A stretch of DNA of 64,000 nt from positions 62,001 through 126,000 of the forward strand of contig JAJRZQ010000012.1 of assembly GCA_024275165.1 (NCBI GenBank), given 5' to 3'. This DNA is from a bacterium (lineage in GTDB: Bacteria > SAR324 > XYD2-FULL-50-16). Position numbers and translations under genes: made by a program. The notes below the pieces were generated by a model. That model did no database searches and was not told the origin of the DNA. It saw nothing but the letters and a program-made list of their open reading frames with translations. Below are positions 46,908 through 55,437 of this stretch, piece after piece; within the stretch, counting starts at the first letter, position 1; each line of letters opens with the position of its first letter.

Positions 46908-49661
46908 CTAAGGTTGAAGTCGAGCCCCTACTGTTGTCAGTAGGTTTTCTATATCTTTGGGAGTGATGGGTTTGCTGAGATAGTAGTCCATCCCCGCGTT
47001 CAGGTATCGCTCTCGGTCTCCCTTCATGGCGTTGGCGGTCATGGCCGCCAGCCAGGGCCTTTTTTCCTTAAAATACTCCAACACGAATGCGGTCACCTCT
47101 AATCCATCCATTTGCGGCATTTGGATATCGAGTAGAAGAAGATCATACTCCTTTTTTTTAAGAAAGTTAAGCGCCATAATGCCATTCTCCGCTAAGTCCG
47201 CTTCATATCCGAGCTTGGCTAAAATGCGCAAGATCAGGGTTTGGTTGAGTTCATTGTCTTCCGCGACTAAAATCCGTAGAGGATGGGTCTTGGCTAGGTC
47301 ACTGTTGAGCATGGTTGGGTTGTTTACGGGTGCGCTAGAGGGTAAGGATAAGGCGGCTTGGCAATGTTCCACAAATTCGCTGAGGCGAAAGGGCTTGCGC
47401 AAGAGTCGGATGAGGCCGCTTTTGAATTGCTGAATATTTTGATCCAAGCGGCAGAGAAGAAAGACAGGGCAAGAAAGCAGCGCGACCTGGTCTGCTATCT
47501 TCGGCAACCAATCGGTTAAATCTCGTCTCTTGGGCAGGTGCAGCAAGACCAGGTCCGGCTTTTCTTGTTGGATCGCGGTCAGCCCCTCATTGGATAAGGG
47601 GCTGAGATGAACCCGCATGGTGAGGTATTCACATTGTGTTTCAAGAAATTTCGCATGGTTCTCGTAAGGGTCGATGATGAGGATTTTTTTCCCCTTTAAG
47701 GCGGGGTCGATGGCGATAACCGGTTGAGGGGGAGAAGGTAACTTTTTGACGAGAATCGTAAAATAAAAGGCGGACCCTTGTTTGGGGGAGGAGTCAATAT
47801 AAATTTCCCCCCCCATTAGTTCAACCAGTTGTTTGTTGATCGCCAGTCCCAAGCCGGTTCCCCCGTATTTTCTGGTTGGGGAATCATCGAGTTGGCTAAA
47901 GGCGGTGAAGAGTCGGTCTTGGTCTTTTAAGGGAATCCCAATCCCTTGGTCATGGACGGAAAATTCAAGTTCCAATTGGTCGCCCTGATCGCTTTTGCAA
48001 TGACCTTCAATCCAGACATCGCCTTGATTGCTAAATTTAAACGCGTTGCTCAAGAGATTGATGAAGACCTGTTTTAAACGAACCGGATCCCCTAAAATCC
48101 AGTCGGGCAGGTTTGCGTCGAGTTTATAGTAAACCTCAATGCGTTTTTCTTGAGCTAAGGGGGCAGAAAGCCCTAGGCAGTCATCTAAGAGCGAACGCAG
48201 GGCAATGGGTTGCTCATCGAGCTGTATGCCGTGACTCTCCAATTTGGAAAAATCAAGGATATTGTTGATGACACTCAGCAGGTTATCCCCACAAAGGGAG
48301 ATGATCTCGGTGAATTCCTTTTGCTCCGCGTTTAACTCACTGTGTTCTAAAAAGTTGGTCATGCCGATAATCCCGTTGAGGGGAGTGCGGATTTCATGGC
48401 TCATGGTCGCTAAAAAATTCGACTTGGCTTGCGCCGCGACTTCTGCCATGCGGGTGGCCTGGATCAACTCGGTTTGCGCCGTTTTCATCTGGGTAATATC
48501 GACAAAGAGGGTGGCGAGGCGATTTTTTTCGGGGCAAGAGGCAAAGATTTCGTAGCTTTTGTCATGCAATTGCACCTCAAATCGGCGAGAGATCCCGGTT
48601 TGGGCCACTTCTAAGCAAGTGGGTAAAATCAGGGCGGCGGCAGCTTGATCGAATTGGGAGAGCAGTTGCCCCGAGAGGGCGGCTGGGGTTAAACCGGTCT
48701 TTTTTTCAAAGGCTTGGTTGACTTCAATGATCTTAAAGTCAACCAATTGCCCCTGCGCGTATACCCACTCGCTCAAGACAAAGCCGGCATACATGGTTTC
48801 AAAGAGCATGCGGTATTTTTTTTCGCTCTCTTTGAGGTTGCGTTCATACTGGTGATGTTCCGTAATATCTTGAGAAAAAAGAGCAACCTGATTAACTTGA
48901 GGGGAAGAAGAACTACAGATGGGATAAAAGTAATTTTGAAAGAGTCGGCCTTCGAGTTCGTCGGTTAGTTTCAGGGCCTTTTTGCCGGCAACCACTTCTT
49001 GCAAGGTCGCGAGTCTACGGGAGGCGACTTTTTTTGGAAAAAGGGAGGCTAGGGTAAGGGGTTGGCCCTGTTGGAGCTGCTGGATATTCATAAAGGAGCG
49101 CGCTTTTTCATTGAGCTCCAGGCAGTTGCCTTGATTGTCGAGGAGCAGGCAAACATAATCGGGAGCGTTTAAGAGGGCTTGGATTTGGCTTCTTCGATGC
49201 TCGACCTCTTTTTGCGCTTTTTTTAAGGCGGTGATGTCTTGGGCCACATTCAACAGGTGGGGATGCCCGTCGATTTCGACCATTTTTGCCGCAATGATTC
49301 CGGTGATAATGCTCCCGTCTTTTTTGCGGAACTCGGCTTCAAATTGAGGAACAAAGCCTTGGCCCTGCTTGACCGCGGCGATAAATTCTTCTCTGCGCTC
49401 CTCGCTGGCCCAAAAGTTGACTTCTAAGGTGGTCCGGCCTAGGATTTCTTCTTTTTCGTATCCCATCAAGACGGTAAAGCCTCGATTGACTTCGATAAAA
49501 CGGTATTCTCCAAAACGAGTGATGGCTACGGCAAGGGGATTGAGCTCAAAAGCGGTTTGAAAGCGGTCCAAGGATTGCTCGAGCCGAGTGATTTGTTCCC
49601 GATCCGCTTTCGCTTGGGCTTCTAAGGCGTCAATTCGTTGTTGCAGGTCTTTTTCGTTCAA
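46908..49661 (-). CDS. hybrid sensor histidine kinase (multi-PAS, HisKA-HATPase, two receivers)
   Basis: The 917-residue cytoplasmic protein has a short coiled coil, three PAS domains (about 35-155, 160-265, 275-390; first NPLAVAITRFGEYRFIEVNR), a HisKA dimerisation domain with the phospho-His in SHEIRTPLNGIIGM, and an HATPase with DPVRLKQVFINLLSNAFKF and YGGTGLGLAINKQL. A first receiver (about 675-790) lacks its phosphoacceptor Asp (LVLLHLPK in place of LLDLxxP). A second, intact receiver follows (ILVAEDNELNQ, LLLLDIQMPQMDG, SKPITPKD). No transmembrane segment and no Hpt domain are seen. TTG start with AGGAAA upstream. The ComFB-like gene is right behind. Confidence 0.93.
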   Translation of the reverse strand: MNEKDLQQRIDALEAQAKADREQITRLEQSLDRFQTAFELNPLAVAITRFGEYRFIEVNRGFTVLMGYEKEEILGRTTLEVNFWASEERREEFIAAVKQGQGFVPQFEAEFRKKDGSIITGIIAAKMVEIDGHPHLLNVAQDITALKKAQKEVEHRRSQIQALLNAPDYVCLLLDNQGNCLELNEKARSFMNIQQLQQGQPLTLASLFPKKVASRRLATLQEVVAGKKALKLTDELEGRLFQNYFYPICSSSSPQVNQVALFSQDITEHHQYERNLKESEKKYRMLFETMYAGFVLSEWVYAQGQLVDFKIIEVNQAFEKKTGLTPAALSGQLLSQFDQAAAALILPTCLEVAQTGISRRFEVQLHDKSYEIFASCPEKNRLATLFVDITQMKTAQTELIQATRMAEVAAQAKSNFLATMSHEIRTPLNGIIGMTNFLEHSELNAEQKEFTEIISLCGDNLLSVINNILDFSKLESHGIQLDEQPIALRSLLDDCLGLSAPLAQEKRIEVYYKLDANLPDWILGDPVRLKQVFINLLSNAFKFSNQGDVWIEGHCKSDQGDQLELEFSVHDQGIGIPLKDQDRLFTAFSQLDDSPTRKYGGTGLGLAINKQLVELMGGEIYIDSSPKQGSAFYFTILVKKLPSPPQPVIAIDPALKGKKILIIDPYENHAKFLETQCEYLTMRVHLSPLSNEGLTAIQQEKPDLVLLHLPKRRDLTDWLPKIADQVALLSCPVFLLCRLDQNIQQFKSGLIRLLRKPFRLSEFVEHCQAALSLPSSAPVNNPTMLNSDLAKTHPLRILVAEDNELNQTLILRILAKLGYEADLAENGIMALNFLKKKEYDLLLLDIQMPQMDGLEVTAFVLEYFKEKRPWLAAMTANAMKGDRERYLNAGMDYYLSKPITPKDIENLLTTVGARLQP

Positions 49662-49739
49662 GGATTTCCTATTCTTATTCTTGATTTATAAGTTTAACCT
49701 TTGTTATCTTTTTTGTATCAACCTCATTCAATCTATTCG

Positions 49740-49931
49740 ATGAAATTAAAACAAGTTTTACTGTCTTTTGCGGCCCTGGTAATTTTGCTGGTTCTTTTCA
49801 TTAAGCTGGTGCCTCCGGTCAAGAGTCTTGCTCGCGAAGTCGTGCCGGTACCTTTGTTGCATCTGATTGGTGAAGAGCCCAAAGGGTTATTGGAAAAGGG
49901 ACTGGATGATTTAAAAAGCCTGATCAAATGA
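49740..49931 (+). CDS. small membrane protein
   Basis: A 63-residue protein starting MKLKQVLLSFAALVILLVLF, one N-terminal membrane helix, then a short amphipathic tail (KGLLEKGLDDLKSLIK). ATG 49740 is preferred over the TTG at 49701 used by the track. Divergent from the hybrid kinase (about 78 nt apart) and convergent with nupC. No family recognised. Confidence 0.5.
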   Translation: MKLKQVLLSFAALVILLVLFIKLVPPVKSLAREVVPVPLLHLIGEEPKGLLEKGLDDLKSLIK

Positions 49932-49996
49932 ATCGGATTTTTCTAAGAAAACTTCTTGATCATAGCCTGAAGAGGCCGGAGAGGCCAAGGGAAAAG

Positions 49997-51274
49997 TTAA
50001 CCAAAGAGAATACTCCCTTCGCTGTAAAAAATTCCGGCGATGGCACCGGTCATTAAACAGGCTAAGGTTGCCGCGACCAGTGCCCGAAAGCCGATTTGGC
50101 TGAGGTTTTTTGTCTGGCTGGGCACCAAGGTGGCAATCCCTCCAATAAAAATGGAGAGGCTGGCAAAGTGGGCAAAGCCGCAGAGGGCATAAGAGGCGAT
50201 AACCAGGGACCTCGGGTCGTGAATTTGCCCTTGGCGCATCGCCTTGCCCAATTCGAGGTAGGAGACGAACTCGGTTAAAACCATTCGTTTGCCAATGATT
50301 TCAGAAATAAGCGCCGCATCAGCATAGGGCACCCCGATCAAGAGGGTCAAGGGGTAAAAGAGATACCCAAAAATCAAAGAAAGGCTGAAGGACTCCGCCC
50401 CGAACCAACTCCCTACCTCGGTCAACCCCAAATCAACCAAAGCCACCAGTCCCAGCACCGCGATCAAGAGGGCTAAGATGCCCGCGATTAAGCTTAAACC
50501 GGCTTTAGACCCATTGATGATTGCTTCAAAGAGATTGTTTTCTTTTTCATAGTGAGGGTGAATCGCTTGACCTAAGGTTTCTGGGGTGCCTGTTTCGGGG
50601 TAGAGAATTTTGCTCATCACAATGGCTGCTGGGGCGGAAAGCAAAGAGGCGCTGACTAAATGCCCGGCAATGGCGGGAAAACTGTCTTTGAGCGAAAAAA
50701 CATAAAAGACCAAAACATTGCTGGCTACGGTGGCCATGCCAGCGGTGAGTACGGTGGTCAATTCGCTTTTGGTCATCTTGGGCAGGTGGGGCAAGATGGT
50801 CAGGGCCGATTCGATGCCAACAAAGATATTGCTTGCCGCGGAGACTGATTCCGCGCCGGATATCCCCATGCTTTTGGAAAAAGCCAAGGCAAATTGGCGG
50901 ATCATCCAGGGCATGACGCGGATAAAATACAAGATACTCATTAAGGCGGAAAAAAAGATGATCGCCGGCAGGGTTTGAAAGGCTAAGATGAAGCCGAGGC
51001 TCCCCTTTTCCCCCGGCGGCAGGGCCAAGGGGCCAAAGACGAACTCGGTGCCTTGGGTGCTGACCTCTAAGACCTTGACAATGAATTGATTCAACTGCCA
51101 AAAGGCCTCACGCCCCTGGGGCAGGATAAAAACAACCAGACCAATGGCCATTTGCATGGCCACCCCCACACTAACGAGACGCCAGTTGACCGCTTTTTTG
51201 TTGTTGGAAAAAATCCAGGCTAAGCCGATCAGCCCTCCAAGGCCGAAGAGGCTGACCAGGTTATAGGGTTGCAT
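49997..51274 (-). CDS. nupC: concentrative nucleoside transporter (NupC family)
   Basis: A 425-residue inner-membrane H+/Na+-nucleoside symporter (start ATG 51274, MQPYNLVSLFGLGG; the longer track start lies in ogt). Family motifs are FGPLALPPGEKGSLGFILAFQTLPAIIFFSALMSILY, SKSMGISGAESVSAASNIFVGIESALTI, VLTAGMATVASNVLVFY and ALCGFAHFASLSIFIGGI. It is predicted to have about ten membrane segments. It overlaps ogt by 14 nt and ends the operon dapF-clcA-selW-ogt-nupC. Confidence 0.95.
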   Translation of the reverse strand: MQPYNLVSLFGLGGLIGLAWIFSNNKKAVNWRLVSVGVAMQMAIGLVVFILPQGREAFWQLNQFIVKVLEVSTQGTEFVFGPLALPPGEKGSLGFILAFQTLPAIIFFSALMSILYFIRVMPWMIRQFALAFSKSMGISGAESVSAASNIFVGIESALTILPHLPKMTKSELTTVLTAGMATVASNVLVFYVFSLKDSFPAIAGHLVSASLLSAPAAIVMSKILYPETGTPETLGQAIHPHYEKENNLFEAIINGSKAGLSLIAGILALLIAVLGLVALVDLGLTEVGSWFGAESFSLSLIFGYLFYPLTLLIGVPYADAALISEIIGKRMVLTEFVSYLELGKAMRQGQIHDPRSLVIASYALCGFAHFASLSIFIGGIATLVPSQTKNLSQIGFRALVAATLACLMTGAIAGIFYSEGSILFG

Positions 51275-51737
51275 GTCGTGCCTCCATTGCCAGTAAGTGG
51301 CGTTGGGTTTCTTGCCCTCCAAAGGAGTAATGGGGCCCCAAGGCTTTACCTTGAGCCACAACCCGGTGACAGGGAACCAGCAAGGGGAGCGGATTGCTTC
51401 GATTGGCCCCGCCGACGGCGCGTGCCGCCTTGGGGTTGCCCACCCTTTGGGCCAACTCTTTATAGCTTACTTTATGCCCGTAGGGGATTTCTAAGAGGGC
51501 CTGCCATACCCTTTGATAAAAGGGAGGGCCCTTGAGCCTCAAGGGGAGGTCAAAGACCTTTAATTTACCCTGTAAATAAGCTGAAATTTGCTGCTGCGCC
51601 TCTTGGAATAAGGGGGAGGGGGGGGGCGTTTCTCCAGGGCCGCACGCATAACCTACAAAGAGAAGTTGCTCGGCCTCGCTTTGCAACTCAATCCAGCAGG
51701 CTTGGTCGATGAGGGCTAAGAAGCAATGGCTGGGCAT
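51261..51737 (-). CDS. ogt: methylated-DNA--protein-cysteine methyltransferase
   Basis: A 158-residue suicide enzyme that removes O6-methyl groups from guanine. The acceptor Cys is in LLVPCHRVVAQG, and the helix-turn-helix with arginine finger is IPYGHKVSYKELAQRVGNPKAARAVGGANRSNPLP. A short N-terminal domain precedes, and there is no Ada Cys-rich domain, so this is the Ogt type. Its ATG follows the selenoprotein stop by 2 nt (TAATCATG). Confidence 0.95.
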   Translation of the reverse strand: MPSHCFLALIDQACWIELQSEAEQLLFVGYACGPGETPPPSPLFQEAQQQISAYLQGKLKVFDLPLRLKGPPFYQRVWQALLEIPYGHKVSYKELAQRVGNPKAARAVGGANRSNPLPLLVPCHRVVAQGKALGPHYSFGGQETQRHLLAMEARHATL

Positions 51738-51739
51738 GA

Positions 51740-51967
51740 TTACTCCAAGAATACTTGAATCAAGGTGAGGGCGTAATCCTCGTCAGGGAATTCACCGGTT
51801 TGTTTTTTTGAGTAAATCTTAGTTCCATTGACAAAAATCTCAAAAACGCCGCCCTCGGAGCGGATCAGTTCAACCTCTTGTCCGAGGCTTTTTTTTATCT
51901 TTTCTGCCAGACCGGCAGCTTGGGGGTAGTAGTTTCACATCCCACAATATTCAATTTGAATCTTCAT
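51740..51967 (-). CDS. SelW/Rdx-family selenoprotein (in-frame UGA = selenocysteine)
   Basis: This gene is missing from the ORF track because codon 11 is UGA. Reading UGA as selenocysteine (U) gives 75 residues starting MKIQIEYCGMUNYYPQAAGL and ending YALTLIQVFLE. The CGMU redox motif after a first beta strand, the helix AAGLAEKIKKSLG, VELIRSEGGVFEIFVNG and SKKQTGEFP are the thioredoxin-like SelW/SelT/SelH (Rdx) fold. The start overlaps the upstream ClcA stop as ATGA and the stop is 2 nt before ogt, so it sits perfectly in the operon. A SECIS-like hairpin follows the UGA. Family members are thought to take part in thiol/peroxide redox control; the exact substrate is unknown. The sel machinery must be elsewhere in the genome. 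Confidence 0.93.
51904..51937 (-). promoter_or_regulatory. bacterial SECIS-like element after UGA
   Basis: Sixteen nucleotides after the UGA (51935-51937) the RNA forms CUGCC-GGUCU-GGCAG, a 5 bp stem with a GGUCU loop. The distance and the G/U-containing loop agree with known bacterial SECIS elements bound by SelB; the E. coli fdhF element has a similar GGUCU loop. The hairpin lies inside the coding sequence, as bacterial ones do. Confidence 0.85.
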
Positions 51968-53765
51968 TCCAACTTTTTGGTTTGATGCGCTACCTGCAAT
52001 AAAATGGCGCGGTTGTAAGCATCCATTACATCTTTTCGTTTAATGATACCTAAAAGGAGGTCGGGTTCTTTCGGGTCCACCACGGGAATCGCCTCGATGT
52101 CTTTAATTCCGAATTTACGAATCGCTTCGTTGAGGTTATCGGAAGGAAGGAGTTTAATCAATTGGGTTTGGGCTAATTCCTTCATGACGACTAGATGCTC
52201 CAACCCCTCTTCCAATAAAATTTCTCGAATGTCTTGAAAGCTCACTACCCCGCTCATGCGGCCCTGTTCGTTTAAAACGGGATAATATTGGGTTTGGAGT
52301 TGGGAAAGACTTGCATGAACTCGGCAAAACTCATGTTTTCGGTTAGGGTCTCAAATTCGGTGAGCATGACCTCTTCGACTCGAATTTGATTGAGTAGGCT
52401 TTCTTCTTTGTTCATGTGGAGAATAATCCCCTGGCGGGAAAGCTCCAACGAATCGAGGCTGTCTTCACAGATGCGCTTGGCGAGCATTACTCCAATGACC
52501 GAAGCGAACATGATCGGCAGGATAACCTGATAGTTGTTGGTCAATTCAAAGAGCAAAAAAATCGCGGTCATGGGGGCGTGGGTGGTACTGGCCAAGAAGG
52601 CCCCCATGCCCACTAAGGAATAAGAGCCGGGGGTAATTCCACTTTCGGGAAAGATCATCGCCAACCCCCCCCCGAAGACCGCGCCGATCATGGCCCCGAT
52701 AAAGAGGCTGGGGGCAAAGAGCCCGCCCACATTGCCCGAGCCTAAGGTAATCGAGGTGGCAATGACCTTTAGAATAAAAAGTAGGGCGAAGTAGAATAAG
52801 AGTTCCTCGTCACCATGCCAATTGATGGCTTCCTTAATGCTTTCATAGCCGTCGCCTAAGGTGGCAAAGGAAATGAGCCCCAAGCAACCGACCATGAAGG
52901 CGCCTAGGATGGGTTTTAGGTTTTTGTGGAGGGGTAGGTTTTTAAAGCGGTCATTGACCCAGAAAAAAAAGCGGATGAACAGAGCCCCCAAAAAACCGAT
53001 GACCAAACCTAGGAGGATGTAGGCCAGCAGCTCCCACGCGCTGGTGAGGTTGTAGGAAAGTTTGCCAAAGGTAGGGGCCGAACTGTAATAGGCCCGGCTG
53101 ATCGCGGTGGCCAAACCACTGGAAATAACAATGACCCCAAAGGTTTGCAGTTGAAACTGCCCAATCATAATGATCTCTTGGGCAAAGAGCACCCCCGCTA
53201 AGGGAGCGTTAAACTGAGCGGCGATTCCCGCGGCGGAGCCGCAAGCGATTAAAACCTTTAAACGGTGGCTCCCCATGGAGAAAAAGCGTCCGATGCTGCT
53301 CCCGACCGCGCCGCCAATCTGGGCAATCGGGCCTTCCACCCCGGCAGAACCGCCTGAAGAGATGGTTAAAGAAGCGGTGAAGATCTTAACAAAGATATCT
53401 CGGGTGCGAATCAGCCCCCCCTTTAAATGCACGGCGATTAAAAACTTGGGCATGCCGTAGCCGGAAATTTCCCCAGGGAAACGCCGCGCGATGGGAATGA
53501 GGATCACCGCCCCCAACATGGGGATGAGAGGGAGTAAAAAGGGGCTGATGGATTCCAAAAAGGGCCAGAGGATCCCAAAAAAAAGGTGGTGCATTTGGCT
53601 TAAGAGCCAGCGGAAAAAAACCGTGGCAAAGCCGGCGCCGATTCCGACCAGACAGGCCAACAAGAGTTCGATGTTGGTCTCGGAAACCTGAATTCGTTTT
53701 AGGGGGGCCCAAAAATGGAGCCGGTTTAAGTGACTGAGTTCTAAAACCTTGCTGAATTTGAGCAT
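51964..53765 (-). pseudogene. clcA: ClC-family chloride channel/antiporter with CBS domains, frame broken once
   Basis: ORF 52272-53765 holds the ClC membrane domain: GSAGVEGPIAQIGGAVGS with the gating Glu, FNAPLAGVLFAQE, LGSGNVGGLFAPSLFIGAMIG, and about ten helices. It then enters a CBS domain (VMLTEFETLTENMSFAEFMQVFPNSK) and stops. ORF 51964-52257 continues with QYYPVLNEQGRMSGVVSFQDI and the second CBS domain (VVMKELAQTQLIKL ... DAYNRAILL). One extra A at the AAA run near 52293-52295 joins them into about 600 residues, the usual length. ClC proteins exchange or conduct Cl-, and CBS pairs sense nucleotides. The break may be a sequencing error, since the flanking frames are clean. Confidence 0.87.
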
Positions 53766-53774
53766 CTGCGGCGC

Positions 53775-54647
53775 TTATGGGGAGAGGTAAAAGTGACCGT
53801 TAAAGCTGTATTCAGCCGGACCGGTCAGGTAAAGCGGCTCCCCCGGGCCTTGCCAATCCAGGGTGAGGTTCCCCCCTAAGAGGGTCAACTCCACGGGGCT
53901 TTGCAGGCGGCCGGTGGCGATGCCCACAGCGGCAACGGCACTGGCCCCGGTTCCGCAGGCTAAGGTTTCCCCGCTACCTCGTTCCCAGGTGCGTTGCAAG
54001 GCTTGGTGAGGGGTTTGAATCTCTACGAATTCCACATTGATCCCCTGAGGGAAGAAATCGGCCCTTTCCACGACCGGGCCGAGTCGAGTCAGGTCGAGTT
54101 GGGCGACATGAGGCAAGAAGGTGACAAAGTGGGGGTTGCCTAAATTGACCAGAGAACCGATGAATTCCATTGCACCTATTTCAAAGCTGTAATCCAATAT
54201 TTTCGGCCCTTGGAGGGTAGAGGGAATGAGAGCCGCCTCAAATTGGGGGATTCCCATATTGACTTTATACTCCAGTCCTTTTGGGGTTTGCAGCCTTTGA
54301 ACTTCTTTGTTGCCTGCCCGGGTTTCGATGGTGACGCTCTCCTTTGGGCTCAGTTGGAGATCGAAAATCAGCCTGGCCACACAGCGGATGGCGTTGCCGC
54401 ACATTTCGGCTTCGCTCCCATCCGCGTTGAACATGGTCATGCGATAGGCTGTACTGGTGCCTTTTTGCAGGGTAACCAACCCGTCCGCCCCGACCCCGAA
54501 GTTGCGGTTGCTCATTTGACGAGCCAAGTCGGGAAGACGAGAGGGGTTTAAGTTCTTTGACACCTCGGGGTCGAAGAGATTAAGATAGACATAATCATTG
54601 CCCGCTCCCTGCATTTTATAAAAGGGGAGCTTTTTTTTATCCAACAT
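53775..54647 (-). CDS. dapF: diaminopimelate epimerase
   Basis: A 290-residue cofactor-independent racemase making meso-DAP for lysine and peptidoglycan. The two catalytic Cys are seen in DGSEAEMCGNAIRCVAR and SGETLACGTGASAVAA. The start is MLDKKKLPFYKMQGAGNDYVY at ATG 54647; the track's longer ORF reads through the divergent gene. The start codon CAT/ATG is shared almost exactly with the gene on the other strand. It begins the dapF-clcA-selW-ogt-nupC operon. Confidence 0.95.
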   Translation of the reverse strand: MLDKKKLPFYKMQGAGNDYVYLNLFDPEVSKNLNPSRLPDLARQMSNRNFGVGADGLVTLQKGTSTAYRMTMFNADGSEAEMCGNAIRCVARLIFDLQLSPKESVTIETRAGNKEVQRLQTPKGLEYKVNMGIPQFEAALIPSTLQGPKILDYSFEIGAMEFIGSLVNLGNPHFVTFLPHVAQLDLTRLGPVVERADFFPQGINVEFVEIQTPHQALQRTWERGSGETLACGTGASAVAAVGIATGRLQSPVELTLLGGNLTLDWQGPGEPLYLTGPAEYSFNGHFYLSP

Positions 54648-55437
54648 GGTTATGCCTAAAAAGTTTTTGCTTATCCTCCTCCTTATCTCATCCTTTAGCG
54701 TTTGTGAAGCCGAACCGCTGGATTTTCCTCCTGCCATGCCTGTAGACGCTCTGTGGACTTATGAGCATCGGCAGGGAAAAGAAATTACCGGAAGGAGCGT
54801 TTACCAGAGCAGCAGAAATAAAGAGATCCAAAAGATCAGCGAGAAGCACCAAGACAAGCAGGGGCGGATTGTGGCCCAGGGGCGCAGTTTGTTTGATTTG
54901 CGGGGTCGTTTCTTAGAGTTTTATTTTGAGGAAAAAGGGCAGGAGGCGCAAAGCCAGTGGCGCAATCTAGCGGGGGGCTTGGAAATGGAGAGGAGTCAAG
55001 AAGGCGACTGGGTGCGTCAAACTTGGCCCAAAGAGTTGGCTTTGGTCCCCTTTCCTCTCTTAGGGCTCTATTTGCAAAATCGAGTCGAGGAATTAAAAAA
55101 GAACAAGCAGGTCCACCTGACTTTAGTCATTTCTCAAGTGGTGCTGGAACTCAAAAAAAGGGGTTTGCCCGAAAATTGGTCGCAGTTGGGTTTAGTCTGC
55201 GAACTCGTAGGGAACGAGACCTTTGACTTGGGGACGGTTCAAATCAAGGCCTTAAAACTTATTTTAAAGCCCGCTGACTCTTTGATGGCTTCTTTGTTGC
55301 CAAAAAATCGCCAACGCATGGTGCTGCTCTTAGCCCAAGAAAAGCCCCATTGGGTATTGAGCTTTTCCGATGGAGAACAGAGTTACAGCCTTAGAAACCT
55401 AAAACTTCGCGGCCCAAATTTTGCCATGACCCCTTGA
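54646..55437 (+). CDS. exported hypothetical protein
   Basis: A 263-residue protein with a signal peptide (MPKKFLLILLLISSFSVCEA; start either 54646 or the ATG at 54652). The mature part is beta-rich with many charged residues (SVYQSSRNKEIQKISEKHQDKQGR, LTLVISQVVLELKKRGLP), no cysteines, and no HExxH or other catalytic motif. A periplasmic lipid/polymer-binding or DUF3108-like role is conceivable but unproven. It is head-to-head with dapF and tail-to-tail with aat, overlapping aat by 47 nt. Confidence 0.65.
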   Translation: MVMPKKFLLILLLISSFSVCEAEPLDFPPAMPVDALWTYEHRQGKEITGRSVYQSSRNKEIQKISEKHQDKQGRIVAQGRSLFDLRGRFLEFYFEEKGQEAQSQWRNLAGGLEMERSQEGDWVRQTWPKELALVPFPLLGLYLQNRVEELKKNKQVHLTLVISQVVLELKKRGLPENWSQLGLVCELVGNETFDLGTVQIKALKLILKPADSLMASLLPKNRQRMVLLLAQEKPHWVLSFSDGEQSYSLRNLKLRGPNFAMTP

